From assembly GCA_025667525.1 (NCBI GenBank), contig CM046878.1:577448868-577512867 (forward strand): 64,000 nt of DNA, read 5' to 3'. Position numbers and translations under genes: made by a program. Below the pieces are notes generated by a model. The model made no database searches. It was not told the DNA's origin and worked only from the letters and a program-made list of their open reading frames with translations. Source of the stretch: Glebionis coronaria (taxonomy: Eukaryota; Streptophyta; Magnoliopsida; Asterales; Asteraceae). Shown here in pieces: positions 1-21,600 of the stretch. Numbering within the stretch: position 1 is the first letter of the stretch; each line of letters starts with the position of its first letter.

Positions 1-8906
<8,906 letters not shown>

Positions 8907-9200
8907 TAGTGCTATATGCAGAACCTGATTTTTGGTACATAACCTACAGAACCTTTCTAGACCAATCACAATTTAGCAAACATGTTTTTTGTTTTATTAA
9001 TTAACGTTTTAATAAAAGGCTATATATGGTATTTTACAAATACACGCTTTTTTTAGATCCAATAATTTAGGTTATGCCAGTTACTTTGATACAATCATTT
9101 TTTCAAATATTTCATCCTAAACTTCAGAGCGAAAACAAAAAACCTAACCGTATTACTTTTTATGGACGTTGAAAAATAAATTGGTGAGTGTTCGTCTGCT

Positions 9201-9612
9201 ATGGAGATGTCGAACGAGAATCCAATGGTTTTATTATCTGAACATGATGAAAAGTATGGTAATTTTATACCGATTATTACTTTTCTTTTGTATTAGTATT
9301 TGAATCTTTACATGGATTCATGTTTTTTGGACGTGTTTACATTCATGTTTTTTTGATTTTGTGTATCATGCATACATGTTTGTGAACAAAAAAATCATAT
9401 AAAGAAAGGTTAATGAAGAAGATGGATCCCGGGTTGCTGAAGGTGATGTGCATGTAGTTAATGTAGATCAAGTTGATGATGAAGCCGTAGTCGTTGAAGA
9501 AACCAAAGGCGATGAGTTACAAACTGGCACGGAAGTTGAATCTGATCCGGACGGTGGACGTTACATAGAAACATTACCTAAGCCAGATGATGAAAATAAT
9601 TTAGACTATTAA
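9201..9612 (+). pseudogene. Acidic ORF remnant inside TIR element
   Basis: An ATG at 9201 opens a 19-codon stretch ending at a good GT donor (9259). After about 150 bases of AT-rich, intron-like sequence an acidic open frame runs from about 9403 to a TAA at 9610-9612 (rich in Asp, Glu and Val, ending DDENNLDY). None of the nearby AG acceptors joins the two pieces in the correct frame, so the arrangement is broken or misjudged. The family is not recognised. Position inside a TIR element suggests transposon-borne or captured coding. Confidence 0.25.
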
Positions 9613-10391
9613 TTTTATGATTCTAATTTTATACGTTTTCTAAATTTAGACTTGTTTTATTGAGTTGGATTTAATAGCTACTGGTATTGTTTGTTTCTTA
9701 ATATTTCTGTTTGGATGTTTTTTAATAGAAAATGTGTTTGTTTATTATTACCTTTTTGAATGTATGTATCCTTTCCACCAGGTTTTATATGGTATCATAT
9801 CGTTTTTTGGGTAAACCTACTGTTGGTCCGAACATTTTTACCAAATATGACAGGTTCTGTTAAAAAAATGTGTGATGAATTGCAGACACAAGTCACACAG
9901 ATGGTACATCAGAATTTAGGTTCTTTGTATCACCTGTTAAAAAATGGTACAATATCGGCATAAAATTTGTCCGTTTTTTGTTATCACCTGGTACAAATTA
10001 ATACAAACTGGTTCTTTGTATCATTCTGATTGTAACATGTGCACCTTTTTTAAAAAAACATACATGTTTTTTTTATTTTGTGTTATACATTCATGTGATT
10101 CCAGATTTCCACTTATATCACATGATACGAATTGGTACATAATCGTCTTGTTGGATTCATGTGATTCCAGTTGTATCATATAATAAAAATTGGTACATAA
10201 ACGTCTTGTTGGATTCATGCTTTTCTCGGTTTCATATTACAGTACGACCAGAATATGTATTCACATACATCATAATGTTAAAAAAAATAAGCAACAAGTA
10301 CCTAACAAAAGATATAGACATGTTATTTGGATAAACATATAAGAACCAGTAGTTCAAGTAGAATCCCTTCTTTGCCTATCCATCCTACTAG

Positions 10392-11171
10392 TCAAAGTAA
10401 AATCCCTTCTTGCTGATCCATCATACTACCAACATTTGATTGAAGAGTAGTTTTAAAATCAACTAGAATTACATCCAACACATCATCTTCTAATGTACGT
10501 GATCTGAGTATGCTATCTCTCCGTGCTTCCATATTCTGTCTATTTGACAACGATGCCTCGAGGTCTTCAGCCATTGTTACAGCTTCTTCTTGTGTTTTCG
10601 GTCCCAAAATTTTTTCAGGAAAATCAAATGGTGTATCCACACCAAGGTCAAAACTAGGGATGTCAAACTCAGATAATTTTTGAACACGTGCCTGTTCTAT
10701 TTCTCTTCAACCTTTTCCGCACTTTGTATCGCTTTTAATTGGGTCTGTTCACCCATGTTGTATGGGTCGGTGTCCACGTCCGCTATTGCCATTTTTTCTT
10801 TTGGTTTACTGACACTGCCGGTATGATATTCTTTATGTTTTTCAACAACCTTGTTTTAAACCAAACAGGTATCAGCATTCATGGTTTCATCCGAATGGTG
10901 CATACCTGTACTACTCTGCACTACTCGTAACCGTGCCATTTAAGCAATTTGACCCTAGACTGTTTTGGTGAACGTGTTTTCCACATTTTACTGTTTGGTC
11001 ATCATGATTCATACCTGCATTGTTTGCACCCTCGCTATGTCTTTTCTGATACTTCAGCGACTCGATGTACTTCTCACTTAAATCATTCAACACCATGTTG
11101 TCTGGAAAAAGCACCTTAGCCGAATCAAACGTTTTCTCAAAAACATATCGTTCGTTTTTTATCCTTTCCAC
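10392..11171 (-). pseudogene. Minus-strand coding remnants, unknown family
   Basis: Two open pieces lie head to tail on the minus strand. The upstream one (11171-10911) contains NERYVFEKTFDSAKVLFPDN. The downstream one (10640-10392) contains FPEKILGPKTQEEAVTMAED. Their charged, helical character resembles the linker regions of large plant mobile-domain/Ulp1-type transposon proteins, but this is an impression, not a domain match. Stops and frame changes separate them, so no intact protein can be made. Confidence 0.3.
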
Positions 11172-12225
11172 ATTCTTCGCCAGCTTCCAAATGAATTCCT
11201 ATATAAGACATACGTAAAATGTTCCACATTCTTCGTAACCTTTATTGTGATGGTCAACGCATAGCATATGCACGGGCTTCAAATTTGTAAATATGTAAAA
11301 CAAACAAGGTTTAAAAATCCATACATTCTTAAAAATACATACATGTTTAGGAAAAAACATATATGTTTTTAAAAAGAACATAAATGTTTTTAAAAAGAAC
11401 ATAAATGTTTTTAAAAAAACATATATGTTTTTAAAAAAACATACAAGTTTTTAAAAAAAAACATACATGTTATAAGCTTATTAAAATATATTTCATTTTT
11501 TGGGTGTTTTATGTTGTACAAAATGCAATTACTAAAACTTTAATTAAAAACATATATGTTTAATTTTTTCTATTTCAACAACTAATTCGACACCATACAT
11601 GTAAAAACCCAGATCGAATTACATACTAGTATACATTAAATTCAATATATTTTTTTAATTGGAGATTTCGTATACGGACATCATAAAATTGTAATTATTT
11701 AGAAATAATTTACTTCACCATATCAAAATTACGATAATCAATAGATAACTGTGAAATAAAAAAAGTAAACAACATAACTTTCATTGATTAACGGAATGAA
11801 AAAGATGATGCTTTAATTCACAATTGTTATTTTTTTATAAAGATCGGTATTATAATTAAATATGATTATCCGGATTTTATATACTATGATGAATGTGGTA
11901 GGTGAATTTCGTTTAGCAAGTATGGTTGATATTGGATGTTTTCGTTTTTTTAAATTGGTTTTGAGAGATTAGTGGAGTGATTAGAGTTATAGCAGTTATT
12001 GACAACCGTTCTATTTTTGTAGCTTCTTAAGTTGTATGTAGTTGAAATTTGTAAAAGTTAAATTCCAGATTTGCCCTTATTGATCTTTTTGCTGGGTTTT
12101 TTAACCTTTTATTAATTACTAAAATGCCATGTTGCATAAAGGTAATGTACATCATGCATTAATATTGATAACACACATGGTTCTGTAGGTTCTGTACCAA
12201 AAAATGGGTTCTGTATATAGCGCGC

Positions 12226-12741
<516 letters not shown>

Positions 12742-12783
<42 letters not shown>
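12742..12783. repeat. (TA)n microsatellite
   Basis: About 21 TA units linking the 391-bp MITE to the next TIR element. Confidence 0.9.
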
Positions 12784-12786
<3 letters not shown>

Positions 12787-15349
12787 ATGGGTTCTAGAGA
12801 AAACCTCATCTCAATAGAAAACCTAGAAAAGTAAGTTATATGGTAGATTTTGTAAACATTCAAACTTTAAGGTCAACTTTAAAAAAGAACTTTATTTAGT
12901 TATATAATCTAATAAGAAATTTTAATATTAAAAAAAATCGATAGAAATAAAAAAATTTCTAAAAATAAATTTCGTAATTTTTTTTTCCAAAAAAAATTCG
13001 TAATTTTTTTTTTCATAAAAATTTCATAATTTTTTTTTTCAAAAAAAATTTCGTAACTTTTTTTTTCAAAAAAAATTTCGTAATTTTTTTTTCAAAAAAA
13101 ATTTCGTAATTTTTTTTCAAATAAAAAAATTTTATTTTTTTTTTCAAAATTTTCCTTTTTCTCAAAAAAAAAAATTTCAAATTTTTTTTTCAAAAAAATA
13201 TTCTAAAAAATGTATGCAAATTTGAAAAAATATCGAAAATAGTTTGGAAATTTAAAAAAACTCAGAAATTTGAAAAAAAGAATAGAAAATTTTTATAAAT
13301 AGTTCGATAATATTAAAAATTTTGAATTTATTTGTGTTGTTTTAATGCATCCATTTGTGTTCTTTTAATGCATCCATTTTTGTTCTTTTACGACATATGT
13401 TTAATATTGTATTAAGGCATCAAATTTATTTGTAACCTACGACATTCTTGATATGGGTGTTACTAATTAGGACATCTATGTGTATATTTAGAGCATCTGT
13501 TTATAGCAAAATAAGAAATCTTTGTATATGTTTAGGGAATTTATTTTTAGAGTAACTGTAATCATAATCAGTTGTTACTTATTGTTATAAGGGCATCTAT
13601 TAGTATGATTAGTGTATCACATGAACTGTTATAAAGTTTGTTTATATAATTCATCCAAAATATGTCATATGATATCTTTTAGTATGACAATAGTACCAGG
13701 TTAAGTTAGGGCATCTACTTGTTTTGCTTAGTTCATCCATTTATAGAAACATAGAAAACAAAAACAGTTGCCCTAAAATATCAAACAGATGCCCTAAACG
13801 AAATGCACTAAACGGATGCCCTAAACAAGATTATTAGGGCATTCGTTTGATATTTTTAGGGCATCAGTTTTGTTTTCCATATTTTCTACCGAGATTATGT
13901 TTTCTATATGTTCAAGGTAACATGTAATGATAATTGGTTATCAACTATTGTTATAATAAGGGCATCTTTTAGTATGGTTAGGGCATCACACGAACTGTTA
14001 CAACATTTTTTTGTATAGTTAGTGCATCCACAATATAAAATATGTGTTACAACATCTGTTAGTATTTAGTTTGATTATAGCATAATGTTCTGCTATGTCA
14101 TCTTTTTGTTATGCTTAGTACATACATTTTCATGAGCATTATTGTATCATTGTGTATGTTTAGGCCATCTATTTTTATGCTAAAGGTAATGTTAATCGTA
14201 ATATAACGATTATTGTTATAATAAGGGCATGTTTTAGTATGATTAAGGCATCACATGACTTTTTACAACGTTTGTTGTATAATTAATGCATCCAAAATAT
14301 ATGTTACGACATCTGTTAGTATGATAAGAGCATCATGTTAGGTTAGGGCATTTGTTTGTATGATTAGGGCATCAGTTTGTATATTCAGGGTAACGTGTAA
14401 TCATACTTAATTATCGATTATTGTTATGATAACGGCATATGTTAGTATGATTAGGGCATCACACGAATTGTTACAATGTTTGATTGTATAGTTAGTGCAT
14501 CCAAAATATGTGTTACGACATCTCTTAGTATTTTAGCATCTTAATATGATAAGAGCATAATGTTACATTGGGGTATATGTTTGTTTAAATTAGTGCATCT
14601 ATTCGTATGAACAATAGGGCATCATCGTGTATGCTTACTACATCTATTTGTTTGTTTAAAGTGACGTGTAATCATAACCTATTTCCGATTATTGTTATCA
14701 TAAAAGAATCAATTACTTTGATTATTGCATCAAACGCTTTGTTACGATGTTTGTTTATATAATTAGTGCATCCAAAATATGTGTTACGGCATCTCTTAGT
14801 ATGATAAGAACATCATGTTAAGTTAAGGAATATATTAGTATCTGTTAGTATGATTATGGCATCACACAAATTGTTAAAACGTTTGTTTATATAATTATTA
14901 CATTCAAAATATGTGTTCTAACATCTTTTCTAAGTATAATAGTTACAATATTATTTTTTGTAAAAGGATGCCCTAAAATTTCTAAAATAGATGCACTAAA
15001 GTGCGTGCTTTTAAAAAATTTGAATTTTTTTTTGAGAAAAAAAAATTATGGGAAATTTTTTTTTTAAAAAAAAAGTTGAAAACATTTTTTTTTGAAAAGA
15101 AAAAATTGAAAAAAAAAATTTTGAAAATTTTATTTTGGAGAAATTTTTTTTTTGAAATTTTTTCTTTTAAAATTTTCGATCTTATTATGAAAAAAATCGA
15201 TTTTTTTAATATTAAAATTTTATATTAGATTATATAAATAATTAAAGTTTTCTTTTAAGTTTACCTTAAAGTTTGAATGTTTACAAAATCTACCCTATAA
15301 CTTAGTTTTCTAGGTTTTCTATTTAGATGAGGTTTTCTCACGATCCCAT

Positions 15350-15352
<3 letters not shown>
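12784..15352. mobile_element. 2.6-kb non-autonomous element with ~170-bp TIRs
   Basis: The left arm starts GGGATGGGTTCTAGAGAAAA and the complement of the right arm starts GGGATGGGATCGTGAGAAAA. The match continues for at least 170 bases (both arms contain TAGATTTTGTAAACATTCAA, then CTTTAAGGT). Inside each arm is a poly-A/poly-T block (12950-13270 and 15000-15190). The centre is a loose array of GGGCATC/TTAGTATGATTAGGG words repeated dozens of times. No coding was recognised. The long TIRs resemble Mutator-like elements, but insertion in TA repeats hides any target duplication. Confidence 0.75.

Positions 15353-15398
<46 letters not shown>
15353..15398. repeat. (TA)n microsatellite within CACTA remnant
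   Basis: About 23 TA units. The paralogous position in the second CACTA copy (35965-35992) is also a TA tract with the same right flank, so this tract belonged to the CACTA element before the 12784-15352 element inserted beside it. Confidence 0.85.
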
Positions 15399-15399
<1 letters not shown>

Positions 15400-15401
<2 letters not shown>

Positions 15402-16170
15402 ACTATAATGTTCATTACCATTAGATTTACAAAGACAGGAACAAATCGGGATCCTTGTCGGCTTACCACCTTACACTTTGCCCTGTTTTTTTGAATTATA
15501 AGCAGCCCTCGCATGGTTCTTTGGATCATTCCAAAAAGCAACCTTCTTATCCCAATCTTCCTCGCTTACGCTCGAGAAACGGGTTATTCAGATTCGCTCA
15601 ACGTCAAAATTTCCCTCCTCGTCGGGGACCCACCACTTTTCCTTGAAATCAGCTTTCGTTGTGTTGTAAGATATTTTACAATGGGCATCTATGCCCGCAT
15701 AGATTTTATTCTGCCGATCATACCCGGTGTGCATAGAGGTACAACAAAAAGGAGTTAGAGATAAAATTTATATATATATATATCTAAATTTGTTTATATA
15801 TCTATATGTTATAAATAAATAAATAAATTTAGATAAATATACACAATTAAGTAAATAAACACGATAATGATATATAAACATAAAATGATAATGAAATAAC
15901 TTACCCCCATCTCGGTTAGAACCTCCGCCTTAGCCTCGTCTGGCATCTCACGTCAAGAAGGGTAGTGCTTCGGCTACCTCCTAATGATCTCCCCAAGGCA
16001 GTTGCCCCATTTAGCGATATGCATCCATGTACTTTGGTCCTCAATATCAAACTAAATCGGGAAACGACCATGTGTCTCCTTGATCTGGCGGAATGCGTAG
16101 TTCCATGTCTCCTTGCGGGTATGCATCTTGTGTGCGATCCTGCTACCTAAATTGGGTTTTCAGTTTCCCA
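15400..16170 (-). pseudogene. Ptta/En/Spm-type transposase remnant, copy A
   Basis: Minus-strand pieces match the module often annotated as plant transposase Ptta/En/Spm. An N-proximal part (about 16160-15905) reads MHTRKETWNYAFRQIKETHG, then KWGNCLGEIIRR. A C-proximal part (about 15541-15420) contains KNRAKCKVVSRQGSR. In-frame stops interrupt it, for example in the segment after THGRFPI, so it is dead. The paralogue at 36012-36765 is better preserved. In CACTA elements this second protein accompanies the TNP2 transposase. Confidence 0.55.
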
Positions 16171-16528
16171 TGCCTGCAAAAATCAAGTTAGTGATAAAAT
16201 CATAAAAGTTAAAGGCAAGCAAATTCAATGTATCAAGGTTATGTTGGCATTACAATAATCCACAAATTCGTACCTCGATTATATTAGCAATCCCCGGTGG
16301 GAAATTGAGATGCCTGACGATCCTCACCGCCACCGTTACCGCCGTGACCCCATGCAACATATGTTGACGTCTGTACAAGTAGCACTAGGATAACATATAG
16401 AAATTCATGAACAAATAATAAAAACACGCACACGTCCAAATACATACACATACAAATAAACATACACATTTAAAAAATCCACAACACTTTCATTTATTCA
16501 TTCAAATAATATCTTTTACAAGTTACAA

Positions 16529-17081
16529 CTAAAGATCATTTTCTTCTTCACTAGAATAAACCTTTTCTACACCATCATCAAGATCTAGGTTGACAAGGCC
16601 TTCATCGTTGGATAAATTTGCTAAATCATGAGGAATAGGTTCTTCCTCGTTAACAATATCGTCTTCGTCATCAACTTCAATGATATTTGCTGGTGCATCA
16701 ACATCTATTGATTCACCTTCTATATCAAAAGGCCGAAATTTCCAAGGCGTCGTTACTAGTAGAAAGGCGACATCAGATGAGTTGGTGGCATGTATCACAT
16801 CAGGGGTGGTCTCTACCACAATGACACCCCCATTGGAAAACTTTGTATGAATTAGGTGTTCGACGAACTTCCAGTCAGGTGGTCGTCTGTCCTCTACCAC
16901 AATGCACCTCCGCTATTTTGAGTTGTACGAAGTGCATCACAGCTGTGCACGAAAAACCTCACACCGTCGACTACGCAATAGTTGAGTGAGAATGGAGTTG
17001 GTCTTGAACCACAAGCCAAAGTGAATAACTGGCTATCTTCGGTAACACGTGGGTCTTTCTCTACGCAAAGTTGACGGACCT
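16529..17081 (-). pseudogene. DUF4216 region of CACTA protein, copy A
   Basis: Reading minus, the segment starts VRQLCVEKDPRVTEDSQLF, then VVDGVRFFVHSCDALRTTQN, the signature of DUF4216 found C-terminal to TNP2-type CACTA transposases. A frame change near 16900 breaks it. Downstream, GGVIVV, then an acidic tail (DEDDIVNEEEPIPHDLANLS) ends the protein at 16529. It sits directly downstream of the DUF4218 piece, as expected for one ancestral gene. Confidence 0.6.
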
Positions 17082-17450
17082 ATGAAGAAATATTGTATCA
17101 AATAGAGAACACAAAATATCATGTCGCTATTTATACACTAATTTTTATTCCTTTTATCATATATATATTTAATATAAGTTCGCCTCCTTCCCAAACCAGC
17201 CTGGGAATTCTTCTTCCATTTTCTTGTTGTTTTTGTCAGGAAATTCACTTAAAGATGTTCATGGTGTTAGAATATTTCATCGAAGAGATCAGTTAAGAAA
17301 ACGAGGTTTCAAAATATAAACACGTACCTCTTGATCATATCCTGGAACGTGTCGATTTTAGGACTGTTGTGAAGTACATACCATATCACTTTTTTTCACT
17401 TCTTAGGGATCAAAACGAATAATCAAACGGGAAACAAGCAGTCCACATGA

Positions 17451-17783
17451 TTATTTGAACACTTGAAACTGAGAATTTGGAGGAGGGAAATCCACATTTC
17501 GGGCAGGACAAATAAATTTCATTGTAACATCGAGAAAATAATGAGAGCTGGAAGTCAATGCTTCTTCTACAACATAACCCTCCGCAATCGAACCTTCCGT
17601 CTTAGCTTTATTTCGTACATAATATTTTAGTGTCTTCATATACCTTACAAATGGATACATCCACCGTGGGTGAATAGGCCCGCCCCATATAGGAGAAAAT
17701 TTCGGCAGCATTTCCCCCAACTCCCCAAATACGTGTTTAAAGACATATTCGTATGAGTAAAGGAGAAAAACTGTCGAAATCAT
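17451..17783 (-). pseudogene. DUF4218 region of CACTA transposase, copy A
   Basis: The protein piece contains GPIHPRWMYPFVRYMKTLKY, then VRNKAKTEGSIAEGYVVEEA. This is the characteristic core of DUF4218, which follows the catalytic TNP2 (Transposase_21) domain in plant CACTA elements. The catalytic part that should lie upstream (higher coordinates) is absent, replaced by AT-rich repeats. It is remnant coding in the same orientation as the DUF4216 and Ptta/En/Spm pieces. Confidence 0.65.
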
Positions 17784-18009
17784 CTCAAATAGTAAACTAG
17801 TTTACGCATTCATATCCTAAATGAGACAAAAAAAATTCAAAAAGCAGTCACAAACAGGGGAGTTTCCCAAGTTAATTTCTAATAAATTAATTTGGACGGG
17901 TTTTCTATAGGATGATTAATTTTAGACGGGAATTTTTCGAAATTCATCGCTAAAATCCTAAAATATTCCTAAACATTTAGTTCAATAAACAAATATCAAA
18001 CGCATATAC

Positions 18010-18300
18010 AGGTTTTCTAATAAGATAGCTTAATAGAATAAGTTGTTTTTATACGACTTTTTCTAATCAGCTAGCTTATTAAATAAGCTGTTTAAAAACA
18101 ACGTATTAGAATAAGTTGTTTAAAATCTGCTTATTAGAATAAGATGTTTATAAACAACATATTTTAAAAGAAACTTATTCTAATAAGTTGTTTAACTTAT
18201 TATAATAAGCTGTTTAAAAAAGCTTATTAGAATAAGCTGTTTAAAAACATTATTAGAATACACTGTCTAAAAACAGCTCATTAGAAAAATCAAATAAGCT
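18010..18300. repeat. Array of TTAGAATAAGCTGTTT repeats, both orientations
   Basis: At least a dozen degenerate copies of TTATTAGAATAAGCTGTTTA occur, some inverted (CTTATTCTAATAAG is itself palindromic), so the segment can fold extensively. The same array occurs in CACTA copy B (38600-38885), showing it belongs to the element. Confidence 0.7.
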
Positions 18301-18649
18301 TATACCATTTAAAACATTTTGCGACGACATGTCCCCGGGGATTAAAAAAAATTAAAAAAATATTACCTTGGCTGGGGAAAGCCCGCTACCGCGTACCGCT
18401 AACTGCCGTCGCCTACCTCTAACTACCACCGCTTACAACTACTATAGCCTGAAACAAACAAACCCAACAACAATTTATATAAAAATAAATATTAATTGAA
18501 ATAAAAAAAGTCAATAAATATACTAAAAACCTAATTAATATACTAAAAACCATGAATTAAAGAAAAAACAATTCCACCACCATCAAACTTGTTTATAGAA
18601 ATATCATTTAAAAGGTTATGGAAAGAAATATAACTTAGAAGGTTTATGA

Positions 18650-18970
18650 GGAGTGGTTGTGGTGGTGGTGGTAATGCCGGCTATAGTGGTGGTGGTGCTT
18701 TAAATCCCGTGGGTGTGGTGATGGGAAATGGTAATTGAAGATGATGGTGGTTGTGGTGATGGGCAGTGGTGATTGAGGATGGTGGTGATACGTGGTGATG
18801 AGTGGTGATTGGCGATGTTCGTCGGGGGTGTGCTGATTGAAGATGATGGTGGTTGTGGTGATGGGTAGTGGTGATTGAAGATTGTGGTGATAAGTGCCGA
18901 TTGAAGATGATGGTGATGAGTGGTGATTGGTGATGTTCGCTAGGGTGTGCTGGTGATGAGTGGTAATAGA
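18650..18970. repeat. GTGGTGATG-rich low-complexity tract
   Basis: Repeats of GTGGTGATGAG/GATTGAAGATGATGGTGG of about 12-66 bp. Their minus-strand translation is a His/Pro-rich string without domain content. The paralogous tract is at 39530-39840. Confidence 0.7.
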
Positions 18971-19440
18971 TTATTTTTTGGATAAGCAAAACTGGTCAAA
19001 GGGATATACCTACTGACGAAACATTCCCGATGACATGTAGCCGGGGATTATTTTGGGATTTTTCGTATAGTGAAAAATGCACGATGTTGAAAATTTTAAG
19101 GGGAATTTTCCCCAGCGACATGTCGTCGGGGATTATTTGGTATCAATTTGACTTGTCAACGCCAAGGTTATGTACCTACTTTTGTCGTTAAATAGTACTT
19201 TTCCCCGGGAACAAGTCGCCGAGGAATCTCTCCATAAAAAATTCATAAATATTATATATTGGTTTTAAATATAATTATTATTTATATAATAATAATTATA
19301 AAATAATAATTAAAAAGTATCATCCCGGTCGGTTTAATATCTATGTTCATTTCAGACCACTTAGTTTGGTTTCTCGATTCATTTCGGTTCGGTCGGTTTC
19401 CTTTCTCGATTCGTTCCGCTCCGGTCGATTTAATTTCCCG

Positions 19441-21203
19441 ACTCATCCATTAAACATCTAACGCACAACCATAACATACCGAATCATCGTTTAAATATCT
19501 AAGGGACAACCTTAACATACCGACTCATCGTTTTAACATCTAAGGTACAATCATAACATACCGAGTTATCGTTTAAACATCTAAGGTACATCCATAACAT
19601 ACCAACTCATCGTTAAAACATCTAAGGTACAACCATAACATACCGACTCATCCATTGAACATCTAACCTACAACCATAACATACCGACTCATCAATTGAA
19701 CGTCTAAGGTACAACCATAACATAACGGCTCGTCATTTAAACATATAAGGTACAACCATAACATACCGACTTGTCATTTAAACATCTAAGGTACAACCAT
19801 AACATACCGACTTGTCATTTAAACATTTAAGGTACAACCATAACATATCAACTCATCGTTTATACATCTAAGGTACAACCATAATATACCGACTCATCAT
19901 TTAAACATCTAAGGTACAACCATAATACAACCATAACATACCGACTCATTGCTTAAATATCTAAGGTACAATCATAACATACCAACACGTCATTTAAACA
20001 TCTAAGGTACAACCATAACACACTGACTCATTGTTTAAGCATCTAAGGTACAACCATAACATACGGACACGTCGTTCAAACATCTAAGGTACAACCATAA
20101 CATATCGACTCATCTTTTAAACATATAAGGTACAATCATAACATTTTGACTTATCGTTTAAACATATAAGGTACAACCATAACATACCGACTCATCAATG
20201 AACATCTAAGGTACAACCATAATATACCAACTCATCGTTTAAACATCTAAGGTACAACCATAACATACCGAGTAATATTTTAAACATCTAAGGTATAACC
20301 AAAGCATACCGAGTCACTGTTTAAAAATCTAATGTATAACCATAACATACTGACTCAGCCACTAAACATATATGGTACAACCATGACATTCGTTTAAACA
20401 TGTAAGGTACAACCATAACATACCGAGTCATTTTTTAAACCTCTAAGGTATAACCATAATATACCGACTCATCCACTGAACATCTAAGGCACAACCACAA
20501 CATACTAACTCATCGTTTAAACATATAAGGTACAACCATAACATACTAACACATCGTTTAAACTTCTAAAGAACAAACATAACATATCGACTCATCAGTT
20601 AAACATCTAAGGTATAATCATAACATACCGACTCATCGTTTAAATATCTAAGGTAAAACCATACCGAATAATCGGTTAAACATATAAGGTATAACCATAA
20701 CATACCGACTCATCGTTTGAACATCTAAGGTACAACCATAACATTACGACTCATCGCTTAGACATCTAAGGTACAACCATAACATACTCACTCATTAATT
20801 GAACATCTAACGTACAACCGTACCATACCGACTCATCAATTCAACATCTAAGGTACAACCATAATATACCGACTCATCGTTTAAACATCTAAGGTGCACC
20901 CATAACATACCGACTCATCGTTTAAACATCTACGTACAACCATTTAATACCGACTCATCGCTTAAACATCTAAGACATAACCATAACATACAGCCTCATC
21001 CATAGAGCATCTTAGGTATAACCATAACATACCGACTTATCGTTTAAACAACTAACATATAACCATAACATACCAACTCATCTATTGAACATCTAACGTA
21101 CCACCATAACATAGCGACTCATCCATTGAACATCTAACGTACAACACTAACATACCTACTCATCCATTGAACATCTAAGGTATAACCATAACATACCGAC
21201 TAA
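19441..21203. repeat. 41-bp minisatellite, copy A (about 43 units)
   Basis: A tandem array with a period near 41 bp. Each unit contains CATCTAAGGTACAACC, then CATACCGACTCATC, then GTTTAAA or CATTGAA. Units differ by scattered substitutions, and some are shortened. It is followed at 21204-21290 by a shorter repeat built on AATGTTAACTAATCGT. The array is internal to CACTA copy A and has a shorter counterpart in copy B. Confidence 0.85.
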
Positions 21204-21458
21204 TCATGATTACTGTTAACGAATCGTGGTCAATGTTAACTAATCGTTATGAATGTTAACTAATAGTGATCAATGTTAACTAATCGTTGGCGAGAAAACG
21301 TTGGTGGGAAAACATTGACAGGAAAATGTTAACCATTTCTCTCACTTTTTTTTACCATAAAACACATGTTATCTTTATAAGCACACACATTCTTACCAAC
21401 ACAACCACCATTAGATCACACAAAATTATCATCACAATGACTGACTAACACATTGTTA

Positions 21459-21600
21459 TTATAAAGATGTTGGAGCGTGAAGCTTTTCCGTGTCGTTGTG
21501 GATATGGAGATGTAGTTCTATGAGAATCTTGGCAACCTGAAACTCTTGGTAGACCATACTCTACATGTCCACGTTCAAGGTGAAACCTCGCATGTTTTTC
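21459..21600 (+). pseudogene. zf-GRF-like zinc-finger fragment in CACTA copy A
   Basis: From an ATG at about 21469 the plus strand reads MLEREAFPCRCGYGDVVL, a stop (TGA), ESWQPETLGRPYSTCPRS. The CxCG...LGRPYxxC layout resembles the small GRF zinc finger (CxCG, then Gly-Arg-x-aromatic, then C). The stop replaces an Arg codon that is still CGA in copy B. A heptad-rich segment follows on the other strand around 21720-21900, so the gene structure is unclear. The fragment is non-functional here. Confidence 0.35.

Noticed and set aside
18681..18989. His/Pro-rich minus-strand frames over GTGGTGATG tracts (also 39381-39842)
   Set aside because: They follow from the repeat composition, have no domain, and the paralogous frames do not keep the same boundaries.
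19441..21203. Regular 41-bp repeats considered as a CRISPR array
   Set aside because: The whole unit repeats, with no unique spacers, and it lies inside a eukaryotic transposon, so it is a minisatellite.
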